A stretch of 64,000 nucleotides of DNA from Gordonia sp. X0973 (GCF_013348785.1 NZ_CP054691.1:930001-994000), one strand, 5' to 3'; numbered from the stretch's first letter, positions 50,513-58,539 are shown. Notes: generated by a model not told the origin, from the sequence alone. Numbers and translations are program-made.

Positions 50513-50582
50513 GGTCTCGATACGGTTCCTCGGCTAGCGCCTCGGATCCACTCGACCACCCACGAGGGCCCACTCGACCACC
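50513..50582. repeat. Dispersed repeat, best-conserved copy plus a partial one
   Basis: 50513-50560 is the cleanest 48-bp copy: GGTCTCGATACGGTTCCTCG, GCTAGCGCCTCGGATCC, ACTCGACCACC. A partial copy (CACTCGACCACCC) follows at 50571. The stretch 50340-50814 otherwise contains no convincing gene; weak ORFs on the minus strand in it are repeat-encoded or shadows. Confidence 0.88.
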
Positions 50583-50814
50583 CACCGGACCGACACGGCT
50601 ATCCGATCGGGTGCATTCGCTGGATGGCCGGCGCCGTGGGATTGGTGTTGTCCACGACGATGGACGCGACCGAGGATTCTGGTCAGCGATGTAGATGCGG
50701 CACGCCGCCACGTATCGCGACTCATAGGCGGCGCGTGGGGCCACTCCGCCGCCGCGGCGGGCTTTGGACGTCGCGAACCGTGCCGCGGGCCATCGCGGTG
50801 AGACTCACGGCCCG

Positions 50815-51741
50815 CTAGCGCCCGGCGCTGTACCTGTCGCGAATTGCGTACCAACGATGCGCGATTCCGCGCAGTTTCTGGACTTGTTCGTTTGGGAGGC
50901 CCACACGCTCAGCTGTCTTGTAGGCCCGCCACCACATGCGTCCGTAATCGTCGGCTGTCGAAACGTCTGGTGCTTGACCATCAATCGGCGCAATGTCGGG
51001 AAAGCCTGATGGGACCTCAGGTGGAACTTTCGTCAGCGTGGGTAGTCCAGCAGCTTTCAATGCCATTGAGAGCCAGGCGGCCTTATCCAGTGCGCGTTGG
51101 CGCGTGACGGCCTGAATTTCTTGTTCGGTTGCAAGTCGAGTGACGGTGACGACTTCCAATCCTTCAACTTCACGCGGATCACCCGGCCCGAGGACCACAG
51201 CGGGCGCAGGTCCGTCATAGCCGGGAACGATGACGCGCATTCCACGTTGCGGAGCGATTGGAAGGTTCCAGAGGTACACGTACCCGTGTGCACCTGGGTC
51301 AGGGACTGGCCGATCGAGAGACCGAAAGGCGACGCTCACAAGCACTCTTTGTGAAGCAGGGCCTATTCTGGGGGCGAGTTCGGGACGCTCCACACGGGGA
51401 GCGTGCGACTCAACGACTGCAGCGGTCGGCATCTCCTCGCGAGTAACGAAGCCCGGCCAGGGCATTGCTTGCAAGACGTCGCGAATCACGGCCGCATGCA
51501 TAGTGCCAGCCATATCGACGTTCCAGTCGATGACCGATCCTGGACCGACTTCTCTCACCCCAGCGGATACTTTCGCTCGCCATCGGTTCTTAAGGATGGA
51601 GCGCGGCACGTCGGCGACTATCGGATTGCCAGGGTCGGTGAGGGTCGCACCAACGGCGGTGGTCAAGGCGTGGCACAGTGCAGGATGCACCTGGAAGAAC
51701 GGGGCTGTGGCCTCAGTCGTGAACGCCTTCTTGGTTCCCAT
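50815..51741 (-). CDS. Hypothetical protein of unusual composition
   Basis: A 308-residue protein without signal peptide, membrane helix or recognised domain. Middle part: GTMHAAVIRDVLQAMPWPGFVTREEMPTAAVVESHAPRVE, then YVYLWNLPIAPQRGMRVIVPGYDGP; C-terminal region with Trp/Tyr (DYGRMWWRAYKTAERVG, then HRWYAIRDRYSAGR). Codon usage is visibly less G+C-biased than the neighbours, which together with the tRNA, IS and repeats suggests acquisition. Start ATG 51741; the reading from 51807 adds a stretch without coding character. Function unknown. Confidence 0.6.
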   Translation of the reverse strand: MGTKKAFTTEATAPFFQVHPALCHALTTAVGATLTDPGNPIVADVPRSILKNRWRAKVSAGVREVGPGSVIDWNVDMAGTMHAAVIRDVLQAMPWPGFVTREEMPTAAVVESHAPRVERPELAPRIGPASQRVLVSVAFRSLDRPVPDPGAHGYVYLWNLPIAPQRGMRVIVPGYDGPAPAVVLGPGDPREVEGLEVVTVTRLATEQEIQAVTRQRALDKAAWLSMALKAAGLPTLTKVPPEVPSGFPDIAPIDGQAPDVSTADDYGRMWWRAYKTAERVGLPNEQVQKLRGIAHRWYAIRDRYSAGR

Positions 51742-51856
51742 GCCGCTCAGAATGCCCCACCGTCTGACATACCGGGACGAGATGCGTGCGCTCGTGGGCG
51801 ACCGCACAGATCAAGGCTGTACGACGACGTCAAGAACGCCACTACCTGCATCGTTG

Positions 51857-51934
51857 TGGTGCCCCCACAGGGACTCGAACCCTGACCTGTATCGGTTTTA
51901 AGCCGACTGCCTCTGCCAATTGGGCTATGGGGGC
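51857..51934 (-). tRNA. tRNA with UAA anticodon (Leu, UUA codon), class I shape
   Basis: A 74-base cloverleaf plus discriminator A and encoded CCA. The acceptor stem is GCCCCCA/TGGGGGC, D-arm GCCCAATTGGCAGAGGC, anticodon stem GTCGG/CCGAT with loop CTTAAAA (anticodon TAA), T-arm CAGGG-TTCGAGT-CCCTG. The variable region is only 6 bases (ACAGGT). Bacterial Leu tRNAs usually have a long variable arm, so the charging identity is worth checking, although the anticodon reads UUA. It sits between the unknown gene and the alcohol dehydrogenase, a plausible integration neighbourhood. Confidence 0.88.
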
Positions 51935-52071
51935 GCGTGCAGGACGATACCGGCGGGTCGTCGAGATGAACATCTCGACCGCGTCGCTCACGACCCTCCC
52001 GGGCGGGCGCCGACGAGCCTATGGTTGAAAGTGCATATGACACCGTCGCCGACTCGAATCTGGAGGCCATC

Positions 52072-53103
52072 ATGCGCGCAGTGAAACTCAGCAGCCCGGG
52101 AACTGTGACGTTCGAGGAGGTTCCCGTTCCGGAGCCGGGGGCGGGGGAGATCCGCGTCAAGGTGGCCGGCGCGGGACTGTGCCACTCCGACCTGCACGTA
52201 CTCGACATGGGCGATGCGTGGCCGGCGTTCGGCCTGACGATGGGGCACGAGGGCGCGGGCATCGTCGACGCGCTCGGTCCGAACGCCACCGGACACAAGG
52301 TCGGCGATCCGGTGATCGTGAACGTCGTGTGGAGCTGCGGGAACTGTCGGGCCTGCGTCGAGGGCCGCGACAACGCGTGCGAGGTGACCGGCGGCCGCGA
52401 CAGCTTCCCGACCACGCCCGGACTGAGCTGCGACGGTGCGATGGCCGAATACATGATCGTCCCCGTGCGACAGGCCCTTCCCCTCGGGGATATCGATCCG
52501 GTCGGCGCCGGACCCCTCACCGATGCCGGCCTGACCCCGATGCACGCGATCAACACGGTCAAGCACCGCCTCACCCCCGGCGCCACAGCGGTGATCATCG
52601 GCATCGGAGGCCTCGGCCACGTCGGCTTACAGATCGTGAAGGCCATCTCGGCCGCACGCGTCGTCGCGATCGACGCCGACGAGAAGAAACTCGAACACGC
52701 GAAGCAGCTCGGCGCCGACTTCACCTTCGCTCCCGGTCCCGAGACCGCGTCGAAGATTCTGGAACTGACCAACGGCTACGGCGTCGACGTGGTGCTTGAC
52801 TTCGTCGGGGTGCAGCCGACCGTCGACACCGCGGCCGCCGTCATCGCTCCGGAAGGGCTGGTCCGGCTGGTCGGCCTGGGCGGCGGCGCATACCCCATGA
52901 ACGCCGACGTCGCGGCACCGTGGGGTGTCGACGTCCAGCGCTCTTACGGCGGCACCCGTGCGGATTTGCTGGAGGTCTTGGCGCTCGCCGCGGCGGGCAA
53001 GATCCACCTCGACTACCAGACCTATCCGCTCGAAGACTTCCAGCAGGCCATCGACGACCTGCGGGCCGGGAAACTCGTCGGGCGAGCGATCCTCGTGCCC
53101 TGA
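52072..53103 (+). CDS. Zinc-containing alcohol dehydrogenase (MDR family)
   Basis: A 343-residue zinc alcohol dehydrogenase. The catalytic zinc site is at GLCHSDLHVL and GHEGAG, the structural zinc loop is CGNCRACVEGRDNAC, and the Rossmann motif is AVIIGIGGLGHVGLQIVKA with Asp in AIDADEKKLEHAK (NAD). Substrate likely a primary alcohol or aldehyde. Start ATG 52072 with GGAGG upstream. Ends 7 bases before the convergent enoyl-CoA hydratase gene. Confidence 0.9.
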   Translation: MRAVKLSSPGTVTFEEVPVPEPGAGEIRVKVAGAGLCHSDLHVLDMGDAWPAFGLTMGHEGAGIVDALGPNATGHKVGDPVIVNVVWSCGNCRACVEGRDNACEVTGGRDSFPTTPGLSCDGAMAEYMIVPVRQALPLGDIDPVGAGPLTDAGLTPMHAINTVKHRLTPGATAVIIGIGGLGHVGLQIVKAISAARVVAIDADEKKLEHAKQLGADFTFAPGPETASKILELTNGYGVDVVLDFVGVQPTVDTAAAVIAPEGLVRLVGLGGGAYPMNADVAAPWGVDVQRSYGGTRADLLEVLALAAAGKIHLDYQTYPLEDFQQAIDDLRAGKLVGRAILVP

Positions 53104-53110
53104 CTTTCGG

Positions 53111-53887
53111 TCAACCCAGCTGAGATCGACCCCGCTCGATGACCGATCCGACGCTCCCGGCGACGAGTTCGGTTCCGCCCGTCTCGATCCATGCTTTAGC
53201 GGTGTCGGCCTCGATGCCGAGTTGGCGCGCCAGATGGTCGTCGCGCACACGGTCGTAGGAGCGCAGGAGCGAGGCGACGGCAGATCGGTTGTTCGACGCG
53301 ATGTCGGATGCCAATTTCTTGGCCGCCGGCAGCAGGTCGTCATGCCCCACCACTTCGGTGACCAAGCCGTGCTCATAGGCCAGCTGCGCGTCGACGAAAT
53401 TCCCACTCAACGACATCCGCTTGGCGAACGCGAAGCCGACCATCTCCGGCAGGCGCGCCGTCAACCCCCACATGGGCATGACCCCGACGCGAGCGTGGGT
53501 GTCGGCAAAGCGGGCGCGGTCCGAGGCGATGAGGATGTCGCAGGCCAAGGCGATCTCCAGGCCGCCGGTGATGGCCGGTCCGTTGACGGCGCCGATGATC
53601 GGCTTGCTGATCGGCGCCCACGGATGCCCGACGGGAGCTTCCTCGATATCGAACTCCTCCCAGGCCTCGGATGAGCCGAACTGCTTGAGGTCCACCCCCG
53701 CGCAGAACGCCGGATCGGCACCGGTGAGGATGACGGCGGCGACCTCGTCGTCGGCCTCCGCATCGGCGATGGCCTTTTGCAGACGGCGGATCACCTCGGT
53801 GGTCAAGGCGTTTCGCGACTCCGGGCGGTTGAGTGTGACGACGAGTGTCGCCCCGTCGCGCTCGGTGAGAACCAGATCCTGCGCCAT
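53111..53887 (-). CDS. Enoyl-CoA hydratase/isomerase family protein
   Basis: A 258-residue crotonase-fold protein: NRPESRNALTTEVI, DPAFCAGVDLKQFG (oxyanion loop), NGPAITGGLEIALACDILIASDRARFADTHARVGVMPMWG. The Gly-Glu at GGLEIALA is present and the second acid normally near VGVMP is not obvious, so hydratase versus isomerase activity is open. Start ATG 53887 with GGAGG at about 8 bases. Follows the pirin-2 gene by 27 bases, so it may be the last gene of that operon. Confidence 0.85.
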   Translation of the reverse strand: MAQDLVLTERDGATLVVTLNRPESRNALTTEVIRRLQKAIADAEADDEVAAVILTGADPAFCAGVDLKQFGSSEAWEEFDIEEAPVGHPWAPISKPIIGAVNGPAITGGLEIALACDILIASDRARFADTHARVGVMPMWGLTARLPEMVGFAFAKRMSLSGNFVDAQLAYEHGLVTEVVGHDDLLPAAKKLASDIASNNRSAVASLLRSYDRVRDDHLARQLGIEADTAKAWIETGGTELVAGSVGSVIERGRSQLG

Positions 53888-53914
53888 GTGCTCACCCTCC
53901 CACATCGCCGACCG

Positions 53915-54643
53915 TCAGTCGTCGAATCCGGCGTGCATCTCCCAGTAGAGGAGTTCGGCCGGCTCGACGACTTCGACGTCGGTGGCCGGTTCGCCGGTCA
54001 GGCGCACGGCGTCACCGCGGCCCAGCACGTCGTCGGAGCCGGTGAGCCGCACCCGGCCGGTCGCGACGAACAGGTGGCCGAACGGCGCCGCCGGAAGCGT
54101 CGCGGATCGTCCCGGTCGCAGCCGCGCGATGTGCAGGGACGCATAGCGGTTGGCCAGGCGAACGGCCGCGCCGACGCCGGGTCTTCCCGACGCCGCGACG
54201 ACGAGACCGCCGTCGGCGAGGGGCGACGACAGGTCGGCCTCGGCATAACCGGGGGTCAACCCGCGGGCGTCGGGTTCGATCCACATCTGCACCACCCGCG
54301 TCGGCACCCGCGACGACCGCGGCATGGCGCTGCGCTCGCTGTGCGAGACGCCGGTCCCGGCGGTCATCCGCTGGAGCTGACCGGGTCGCAGCACTCCCGT
54401 GTTCCCGTCCGAGTCCCGGTGCTCGACAGCGCCCTCCAGGACCCAGGTCAGGATCTCCACGTCGGCGTGCTGATGACGGTCCAGGCCCTCGCCGGGATCG
54501 ATCATGTCGTCGTTGTTGACCAGCAGGACGCCGTGCGCGTTGCCCGCGAGGTCGTAGTTGCCGGTCGCCGGGAAGGACTGCCAGGAGTCCAGCCACTCGT
54601 TGTTCCAATGGTGGCGCTGTGCCGCCGGGTGCACCGTGATCAT
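53915..54643 (-). CDS. Pirin-like cupin protein
   Basis: A 242-residue protein with the two cupin domains of the pirin family. The N-terminal metal-binding part is GEGLDRHQHADVEILTWVLEGAVEHRDSDGN and GTGVSHSERSA, similar to YhhW. Pirins can be quercetin 2,3-dioxygenases or transcription cofactors; which applies here is unknown. Third gene of the operon, overlapping marR by 4 bases (ATGA). Confidence 0.8.
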   Translation of the reverse strand: MITVHPAAQRHHWNNEWLDSWQSFPATGNYDLAGNAHGVLLVNNDDMIDPGEGLDRHQHADVEILTWVLEGAVEHRDSDGNTGVLRPGQLQRMTAGTGVSHSERSAMPRSSRVPTRVVQMWIEPDARGLTPGYAEADLSSPLADGGLVVAASGRPGVGAAVRLANRYASLHIARLRPGRSATLPAAPFGHLFVATGRVRLTGSDDVLGRGDAVRLTGEPATDVEVVEPAELLYWEMHAGFDD

Positions 54644-55089
54644 TTCCCGTCCTCCTCCGGGGACTGCAGTCGGTTGAGAATGGCGACGAGGGCGCGCCCG
54701 TCGTCGGGGGAGAGGCGCTCGACGAACAGTTCCTCGACGAGTGCGAGGTGGTCGTCGGCCGCGGCGTGCAACGCGCGCAGACCGACGTCGGAGAGGCAAG
54801 CGAAACTGCCTCGACGATCGGCCTCGTCGCGCTCTCGGCATAGGAATCCCCGGTCGGCCAGCTTGTCGATCTGATAGGAGAGTCGCGACGACGAGAACAC
54901 CATCGCCTGTGCGATCTCACTCATCCGCAGGCGCTGCCCGTCCGCGTGGGAGAGCAGTAGCAATACCTGGTAGTCGCCCAGGGTCAGCGAGTGTCGTCGG
55001 CGCAGATCCTCGTCGAGCCGAGTCTGGATCCGGGCCGAGACCTCGATGAACGGTTGCCACGCCACCCAGCGCGGATCGGTCGCACCCAT
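54640..55089 (-). CDS. MarR-family regulator of the pirin operon
   Basis: A 149-residue winged-helix regulator: LTLGDYQVLLLLSHADGQRLRMSEIAQAMVFSSSRLSYQIDKLADRGFL (HTH), wing DEADRRGSFACLS, then dimerisation helices. It lies between two pirin genes, 7 bases after the first. A perfect CTCAAATTTGAG palindrome upstream of the operon is the expected operator, so autoregulation is likely. Confidence 0.88.
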   Translation of the reverse strand: MGATDPRWVAWQPFIEVSARIQTRLDEDLRRRHSLTLGDYQVLLLLSHADGQRLRMSEIAQAMVFSSSRLSYQIDKLADRGFLCRERDEADRRGSFACLSDVGLRALHAAADDHLALVEELFVERLSPDDGRALVAILNRLQSPEEDGK

Positions 55090-55096
55090 CGCCGCC

Positions 55097-56068
55097 TCAG
55101 CGGACCACGTGCGGCATGAGCGCGTCCGGCGGGATCTGGCCGAGGCGCCCGGCCTGGTAGTCCTCGATCGCCTCGACGAGCTGCTGGCGGGTGTTCATCA
55201 CGAATGGACCATAGGCGACGACGGGCTCGCGGATCGGCTGTCCGCCCAGGAGCAGCACCTCCAGCGCGGGACGGTTCGAGTCCTGCGACGCGTCGGCGGC
55301 GACGGTGATCGCCTCGCCCGCGCCCAACACCGCCAACTGGCCCTGGTGGATCGGGCGACCCTCCGCGCCGACGGTGCCCCGCCCGGACAGCACATAGACC
55401 AGTGCGTTGAAGTCGCGCCGCCACGGCACGGTGACGCTCGCGCCGGGTTCGACGGTCGCGTGGGCGAACGTGATCGGGGTGTGCGTCGCACCCGGACCGG
55501 CATGTCCGTCGATGTCGCCGGCGATCACCCGGATCAGGGCGCCGCCGTCGGGCGAGGACACCAACCCGAGGCCCTGGCCCTGCAGGTTCTGATACCGCGG
55601 CGCGAGGAACTTGTCGGCGGCGGGCAGGTTGACCCACAACTGGATGCCGTGGAAGAGGCCGCCGGATTCGACGAGTTCGGCCGGCGGGGTCTCGATGTGC
55701 AGGATGCCCGCGCCCGCGGTCATCCACTGGGTGTCGCCGTTCTCGATCAGGCCGCCGCCACCGGCGGAGTCCTGGTGCGCGAAACGCCCGTCGAGCATGT
55801 AGGTCACCGTCTCGAAGCCGCGGTGCGGGTGCCACGACGTGCCCTTGGGCTCACCCGGCTGGTACTCGACCTCGCCCATCTGGTCCATGTGGATGAACGG
55901 GTCCAGCGCCGCACTGCTCACACCGGCGAAGGCGCGGACGACGGGGAAGCCCTCGCCCTCGTAGCCGCGGGGCCCGGTGGTGATCGACGTGACCGGCCGA
56001 TCGACGGTTTCCAAACCGGGCTCGCCCAATCGGGGCAGGGTCAGGGTGTCTGCGGTGATGGCTGGCAT
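55097..56068 (-). CDS. Pirin family protein
   Basis: A 323-residue bicupin of the full-length pirin type: PFIHMDQMGEVEYQPGEPKGTSWHPHRGFETVTYMLDGRFAHQDSAGG and MTAGAGILHIETPP carry the metal ligands (His, His, Glu, His). First gene of the pirin-MarR-pirin operon. GAAGGAG ribosome binding site. Likely role in redox-dependent control or quercetinase activity; not decidable from sequence. Confidence 0.9.
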   Translation of the reverse strand: MPAITADTLTLPRLGEPGLETVDRPVTSITTGPRGYEGEGFPVVRAFAGVSSAALDPFIHMDQMGEVEYQPGEPKGTSWHPHRGFETVTYMLDGRFAHQDSAGGGGLIENGDTQWMTAGAGILHIETPPAELVESGGLFHGIQLWVNLPAADKFLAPRYQNLQGQGLGLVSSPDGGALIRVIAGDIDGHAGPGATHTPITFAHATVEPGASVTVPWRRDFNALVYVLSGRGTVGAEGRPIHQGQLAVLGAGEAITVAADASQDSNRPALEVLLLGGQPIREPVVAYGPFVMNTRQQLVEAIEDYQAGRLGQIPPDALMPHVVR

Positions 56069-56094
56069 GACGGTCTCCTTCGGCCGATCTCAAA

Positions 56095-56114
56095 ATAGCT
56101 CAAATTTGAGTTAT
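56095..56114. promoter_or_regulatory. MarR operator, perfect 12-bp palindrome core
   Basis: ATAGCTCAAATTTGAGTTAT: perfect core CTCAAATTTGAG with matching ATA/TAT arms and one mismatch. It starts 27 bases upstream of the pirin start, so a bound repressor would cover the promoter. It is among the clearest operators in the window. Confidence 0.8.
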
Positions 56115-56230
56115 CTGCTCGATGCAACCTGACCGGGGAGCGGTCTATTCCCGAAGTCGGTGCGCGGCCGCACACCGCGGAGCGCAAGAACGGTCGGGTG
56201 GTGGTCGCGCCGACCGGCCACACTTGAGTC

Positions 56231-57142
56231 ATGGGTGGATCACGCGACCGGCTGCGCGAACTTCTGGATGCCGTCCTCGACGAGGAGAACCGCACGCTCG
56301 GGGACATGGCGGACGACGCCTACGCGTCGCCCTTCCACTTCACCCGCCAGCTGACGCGCGACGCCGGTGAGGCGCCGGTGGCGATGCGACGTCGGGTCAT
56401 GCTCGAACGTGCGGCATGGCAGCTGCACCGCGGCAGCACCGTCACCGACGCGGCCTGGGCCGCCGGATACGAATCGGTCGACGGGTTCAGCCGCGCATTC
56501 GCGCGGGCCTTCGGCCACCCGCCGAGCAATCCCGCGGCGTCGCACTGGCTCCCCGCGCCCAACGGGATCCACTTCCACCCGCCCATGTCGCTGTGGGTCC
56601 ATGCGAAGGAGACCACCATGAACCCGCTGACCGAACACCTCGTCGCACACGACCTCGACGAGACGCGCGAACTCCTCGACCGGGCGAAACAGGTGCCCGA
56701 CGAGCAGTATCGCCGGGTGGTGCTGACCGACCACGCGGTGAACGACTGGGAGGGACCGGAGGGGTCGTTGGCGCAGGTGCTGCGCGGCATCGTGCGCGCC
56801 AAGGAGGCCTGGATCGCGGCGATCGAGGGCACCGAGTTCCCGTCGAACGGCGACGACGATCCGGTGGCGCTGATCGCCCGCCACGACGAGGTCGCACCGC
56901 GCTGGCTGGCGATGGTTCGCGACGTCGAACGCCGCGGAGCCTGGAACGACCGATTCATCGACGCACTCTGCGAACCGCCGGAGAGCTTCGTGCTCAGCGG
57001 CGTCATCGCGCATGTCATCACCTTCGACGCGGCGCGTCGTCACCTCGCCCGGCACCTGCTGCGGGTCGCGGGTGTCGATCCGGGCGACGGGGATCCGATC
57101 AACTGGGCCCGCCGCGTGCGGGGAGAGGAGCCGGGGCAGTGA
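56231..57142 (+). CDS. AraC-type HTH fused to a DinB-like domain
   Basis: A 303-residue fusion. Residues about 15-100 form an AraC helix-turn-helix pair (LGDMADDAYASPFHFTRQL and VTDAAWAAGYESVDGFSRAFARAFG). Residues about 135-290 form a DinB/YfiT-like four-helix domain (LTEHLVAHDLDETRELLDRAKQVPDEQYRR, then VIAHVITFDAARRHLARHLLR) with His that could bind a metal. It is probably a transcription regulator responding to a thiol or small toxic compound. GTGA overlap with the next gene. Confidence 0.75.
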   Translation: MGGSRDRLRELLDAVLDEENRTLGDMADDAYASPFHFTRQLTRDAGEAPVAMRRRVMLERAAWQLHRGSTVTDAAWAAGYESVDGFSRAFARAFGHPPSNPAASHWLPAPNGIHFHPPMSLWVHAKETTMNPLTEHLVAHDLDETRELLDRAKQVPDEQYRRVVLTDHAVNDWEGPEGSLAQVLRGIVRAKEAWIAAIEGTEFPSNGDDDPVALIARHDEVAPRWLAMVRDVERRGAWNDRFIDALCEPPESFVLSGVIAHVITFDAARRHLARHLLRVAGVDPGDGDPINWARRVRGEEPGQ

Positions 57143-57711
57143 CGACGACGAACGGTGTGCGGGTCCACTACTACGCGGCGACGACGCTGGACGGCTTCCT
57201 CGCCGACCCGCACGATTCCCTCGACTGGCTGCTGCGCCAACCCCAGGACGAGGAGGGCTTCGGGCGTTACGACGACTTCATCGCGAATATCGGTGCCATC
57301 GTCATGGGCTCGACCACCTACGAATGGGTGGTGCCGCACCTTCTGCGCACCGGCGAACCCTGGCCGTATGAGATGCCCGCCTGGGTCATGACGACGCGGG
57401 ATCTCACCCCGCTGGCCGGCGCCGACATCCGCGTCGCCTCGGGGGACATCCGGGTCGTCTACGACGAGATGGTCGCCGCGGCGGGTGGCAAAGACCTGTG
57501 GGTCGTCGGCGGGGGAGACCTCGCCGGACAGTTCGCCGACGCCGGTCTGCTCGACGAGGTCTTCGTCTCGATCGCACCGGTGACCCTCGGTGCCGGACGG
57601 CCGCTCCTGCCGCGTCGCTACGACCTGGAACTCCTCGAGACCGGGCGCAACGGCGCTTTCGTCTGCGCGCGCTACCGCTTCGCCGGCCCACTCGTCGAGG
57701 ACCGCGCCTAG
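57139..57711 (+). CDS. Dihydrofolate reductase/RibD-like family protein
   Basis: A 190-residue protein of the DHFR-like RibD C-terminal family: VRVHYYAATTLDGFLADPHDSLDWLL, then IVMGSTTYEW and DLWVVGGGDLAGQFADAGLLDEVFVSIAPVTLGAGRPLL. It reduces an unknown pteridine or pyrimidine-like compound with NADPH. GTG start in a 4-base overlap with the AraC/DinB gene, which suggests it is a target or partner. Confidence 0.85.
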   Translation: MTTTNGVRVHYYAATTLDGFLADPHDSLDWLLRQPQDEEGFGRYDDFIANIGAIVMGSTTYEWVVPHLLRTGEPWPYEMPAWVMTTRDLTPLAGADIRVASGDIRVVYDEMVAAAGGKDLWVVGGGDLAGQFADAGLLDEVFVSIAPVTLGAGRPLLPRRYDLELLETGRNGAFVCARYRFAGPLVEDRA

Positions 57712-57720
57712 CTCGGTGGG

Positions 57721-58116
57721 TCAGTCTTGCGCCGCCCACAGGGTCGTGACGCCATAGCGTTCGAGTGTGCGGTCACCGGAAACCAGGACGAGGCCTTCGT
57801 GGGTCGCCTGAGCGACGAGCATCCGATCGAACGGGTCGCGGTGGTGCGGCGGTAATTGTGCTGCCGCCACCGCGTGTTCGTGGGTGATCGGCAGAGGTGT
57901 GAAGCCCTCGTCGGTGGCGATGTCGCCGAGGGAGGTGTCGGCGGCGAGCGTCAGCTTGCCGATCGCCTGCTTGATTCCGGCCTCCCAAATCGACGCGGCA
58001 CTCACGAAGACTTCGTTCGACGGGGAGCTGATCGCGGTCCGGGCGACTGCCGGGAGCCTAGGGTCGTCGGCCAACCACCACAACAACGCGTGCGTGTCGA
58101 GCAGGCAGCCGGTCAC
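57721..58116 (-). CDS. PIN-domain toxin (VapC-like)
   Basis: A 131-residue PIN-domain ribonuclease: LLDTHALLWWLADDPRL has the first acidic residue, VSAASIWEAGIKQAIGKL the second (Glu), and RDPFDRMLVAQATHEGLVLVSGD the third pair. VapC toxins cut tRNA or rRNA when released from the antitoxin. Overlaps the antitoxin gene by 4 bases. Confidence 0.88.
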   Translation of the reverse strand: MTGCLLDTHALLWWLADDPRLPAVARTAISSPSNEVFVSAASIWEAGIKQAIGKLTLAADTSLGDIATDEGFTPLPITHEHAVAAAQLPPHHRDPFDRMLVAQATHEGLVLVSGDRTLERYGVTTLWAAQD

Positions 58117-58361
58117 CGGTAGAAGTCCGCGACGATCTCTTCGGGTGTGGTGTCGAAATCGTCGCTCACGACGAGCTTGCCCGCCAGCCGACCGGGTCGG
58201 CGGGGGACCTGCAACTCCGCATAGCGGATCAGCCTCGCGACCGGCTCGCCCGACTTTGTGATCACGACGTCGAGGCCGTCCTCCTCGTTGAGCTTCTTGA
58301 TCAACTCGGACAGCGTCGTCTTCGCCTGATGCATCCCGATCCGCACGGTACTCTCCGTCAT
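58113..58361 (-). CDS. Phd/YefM-family antitoxin
   Basis: An 82-residue antitoxin of the Phd/YefM type: RIGMHQAKTTLSELIKKLNEEDGLDVVITKSGEPVARLIRY is the DNA-binding part and the tail binds the toxin. ATG 58361 overlaps the palindrome; GTG 58346 (with GGAGAG just upstream) would give a start at MRIGMHQAKTT and is a real alternative. A Phd antitoxin paired with a PIN toxin is the usual mixed arrangement. Confidence 0.85.
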   Translation of the reverse strand: MTESTVRIGMHQAKTTLSELIKKLNEEDGLDVVITKSGEPVARLIRYAELQVPRRPGRLAGKLVVSDDFDTTPEEIVADFYR

Positions 58362-58378
58362 TAGCTAAGCTTAGCTAA
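58361..58378. promoter_or_regulatory. Perfect 18-bp palindrome at the toxin-antitoxin promoter
   Basis: TTAGCTAAGCTTAGCTAA equals its own reverse complement and also holds two direct copies of TTAGCTAAG. It abuts the antitoxin ATG, so an antitoxin-toxin complex would block initiation directly, or the real start is downstream. Confidence 0.75.
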
Positions 58379-58403
58379 GTCTGATGTGCGCGCAAGGGGT
58401 CGG

Positions 58404-58526
58404 CTAGCCCTGTCGGCCCTTGAAGCGCGGGTTGGCCTTGTTGATCACGTAGTTGCGCCCGCGCCGGCGGACCACCTGGGACCCGGGCTGCTTCTTGAGC
58501 GACTTGAGTGAGTTGCGGACCTTCAC
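58404..58526 (-). CDS. rpmJ: 50S ribosomal protein L36, zinc-independent (type B)
   Basis: A 40-residue protein, [20 protein letters not shown] to FKGRQG, from GTG 58526 with AAGGAG at 5 bases. It has no Cys, so it is the zinc-independent (C-minus) form of L36. Such paralogues replace the zinc-binding form under zinc starvation and are usually repressed by Zur; a Zur-like box lies 14 bases upstream of the start. Confidence 0.92.
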   Translation of the reverse strand: MKVRNSLKSLKKQPGSQVVRRRGRNYVINKANPRFKGRQG

Positions 58527-58539
58527 GAAGACTCCTTAT

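Noticed and set aside
50534..50854. 106-residue minus-strand frame between the repeats and the unknown gene
   Set aside because: Its C-terminus is repeat-encoded (WVVEWALVGGRVDPRR) and it overlaps the unknown gene; no coding character.
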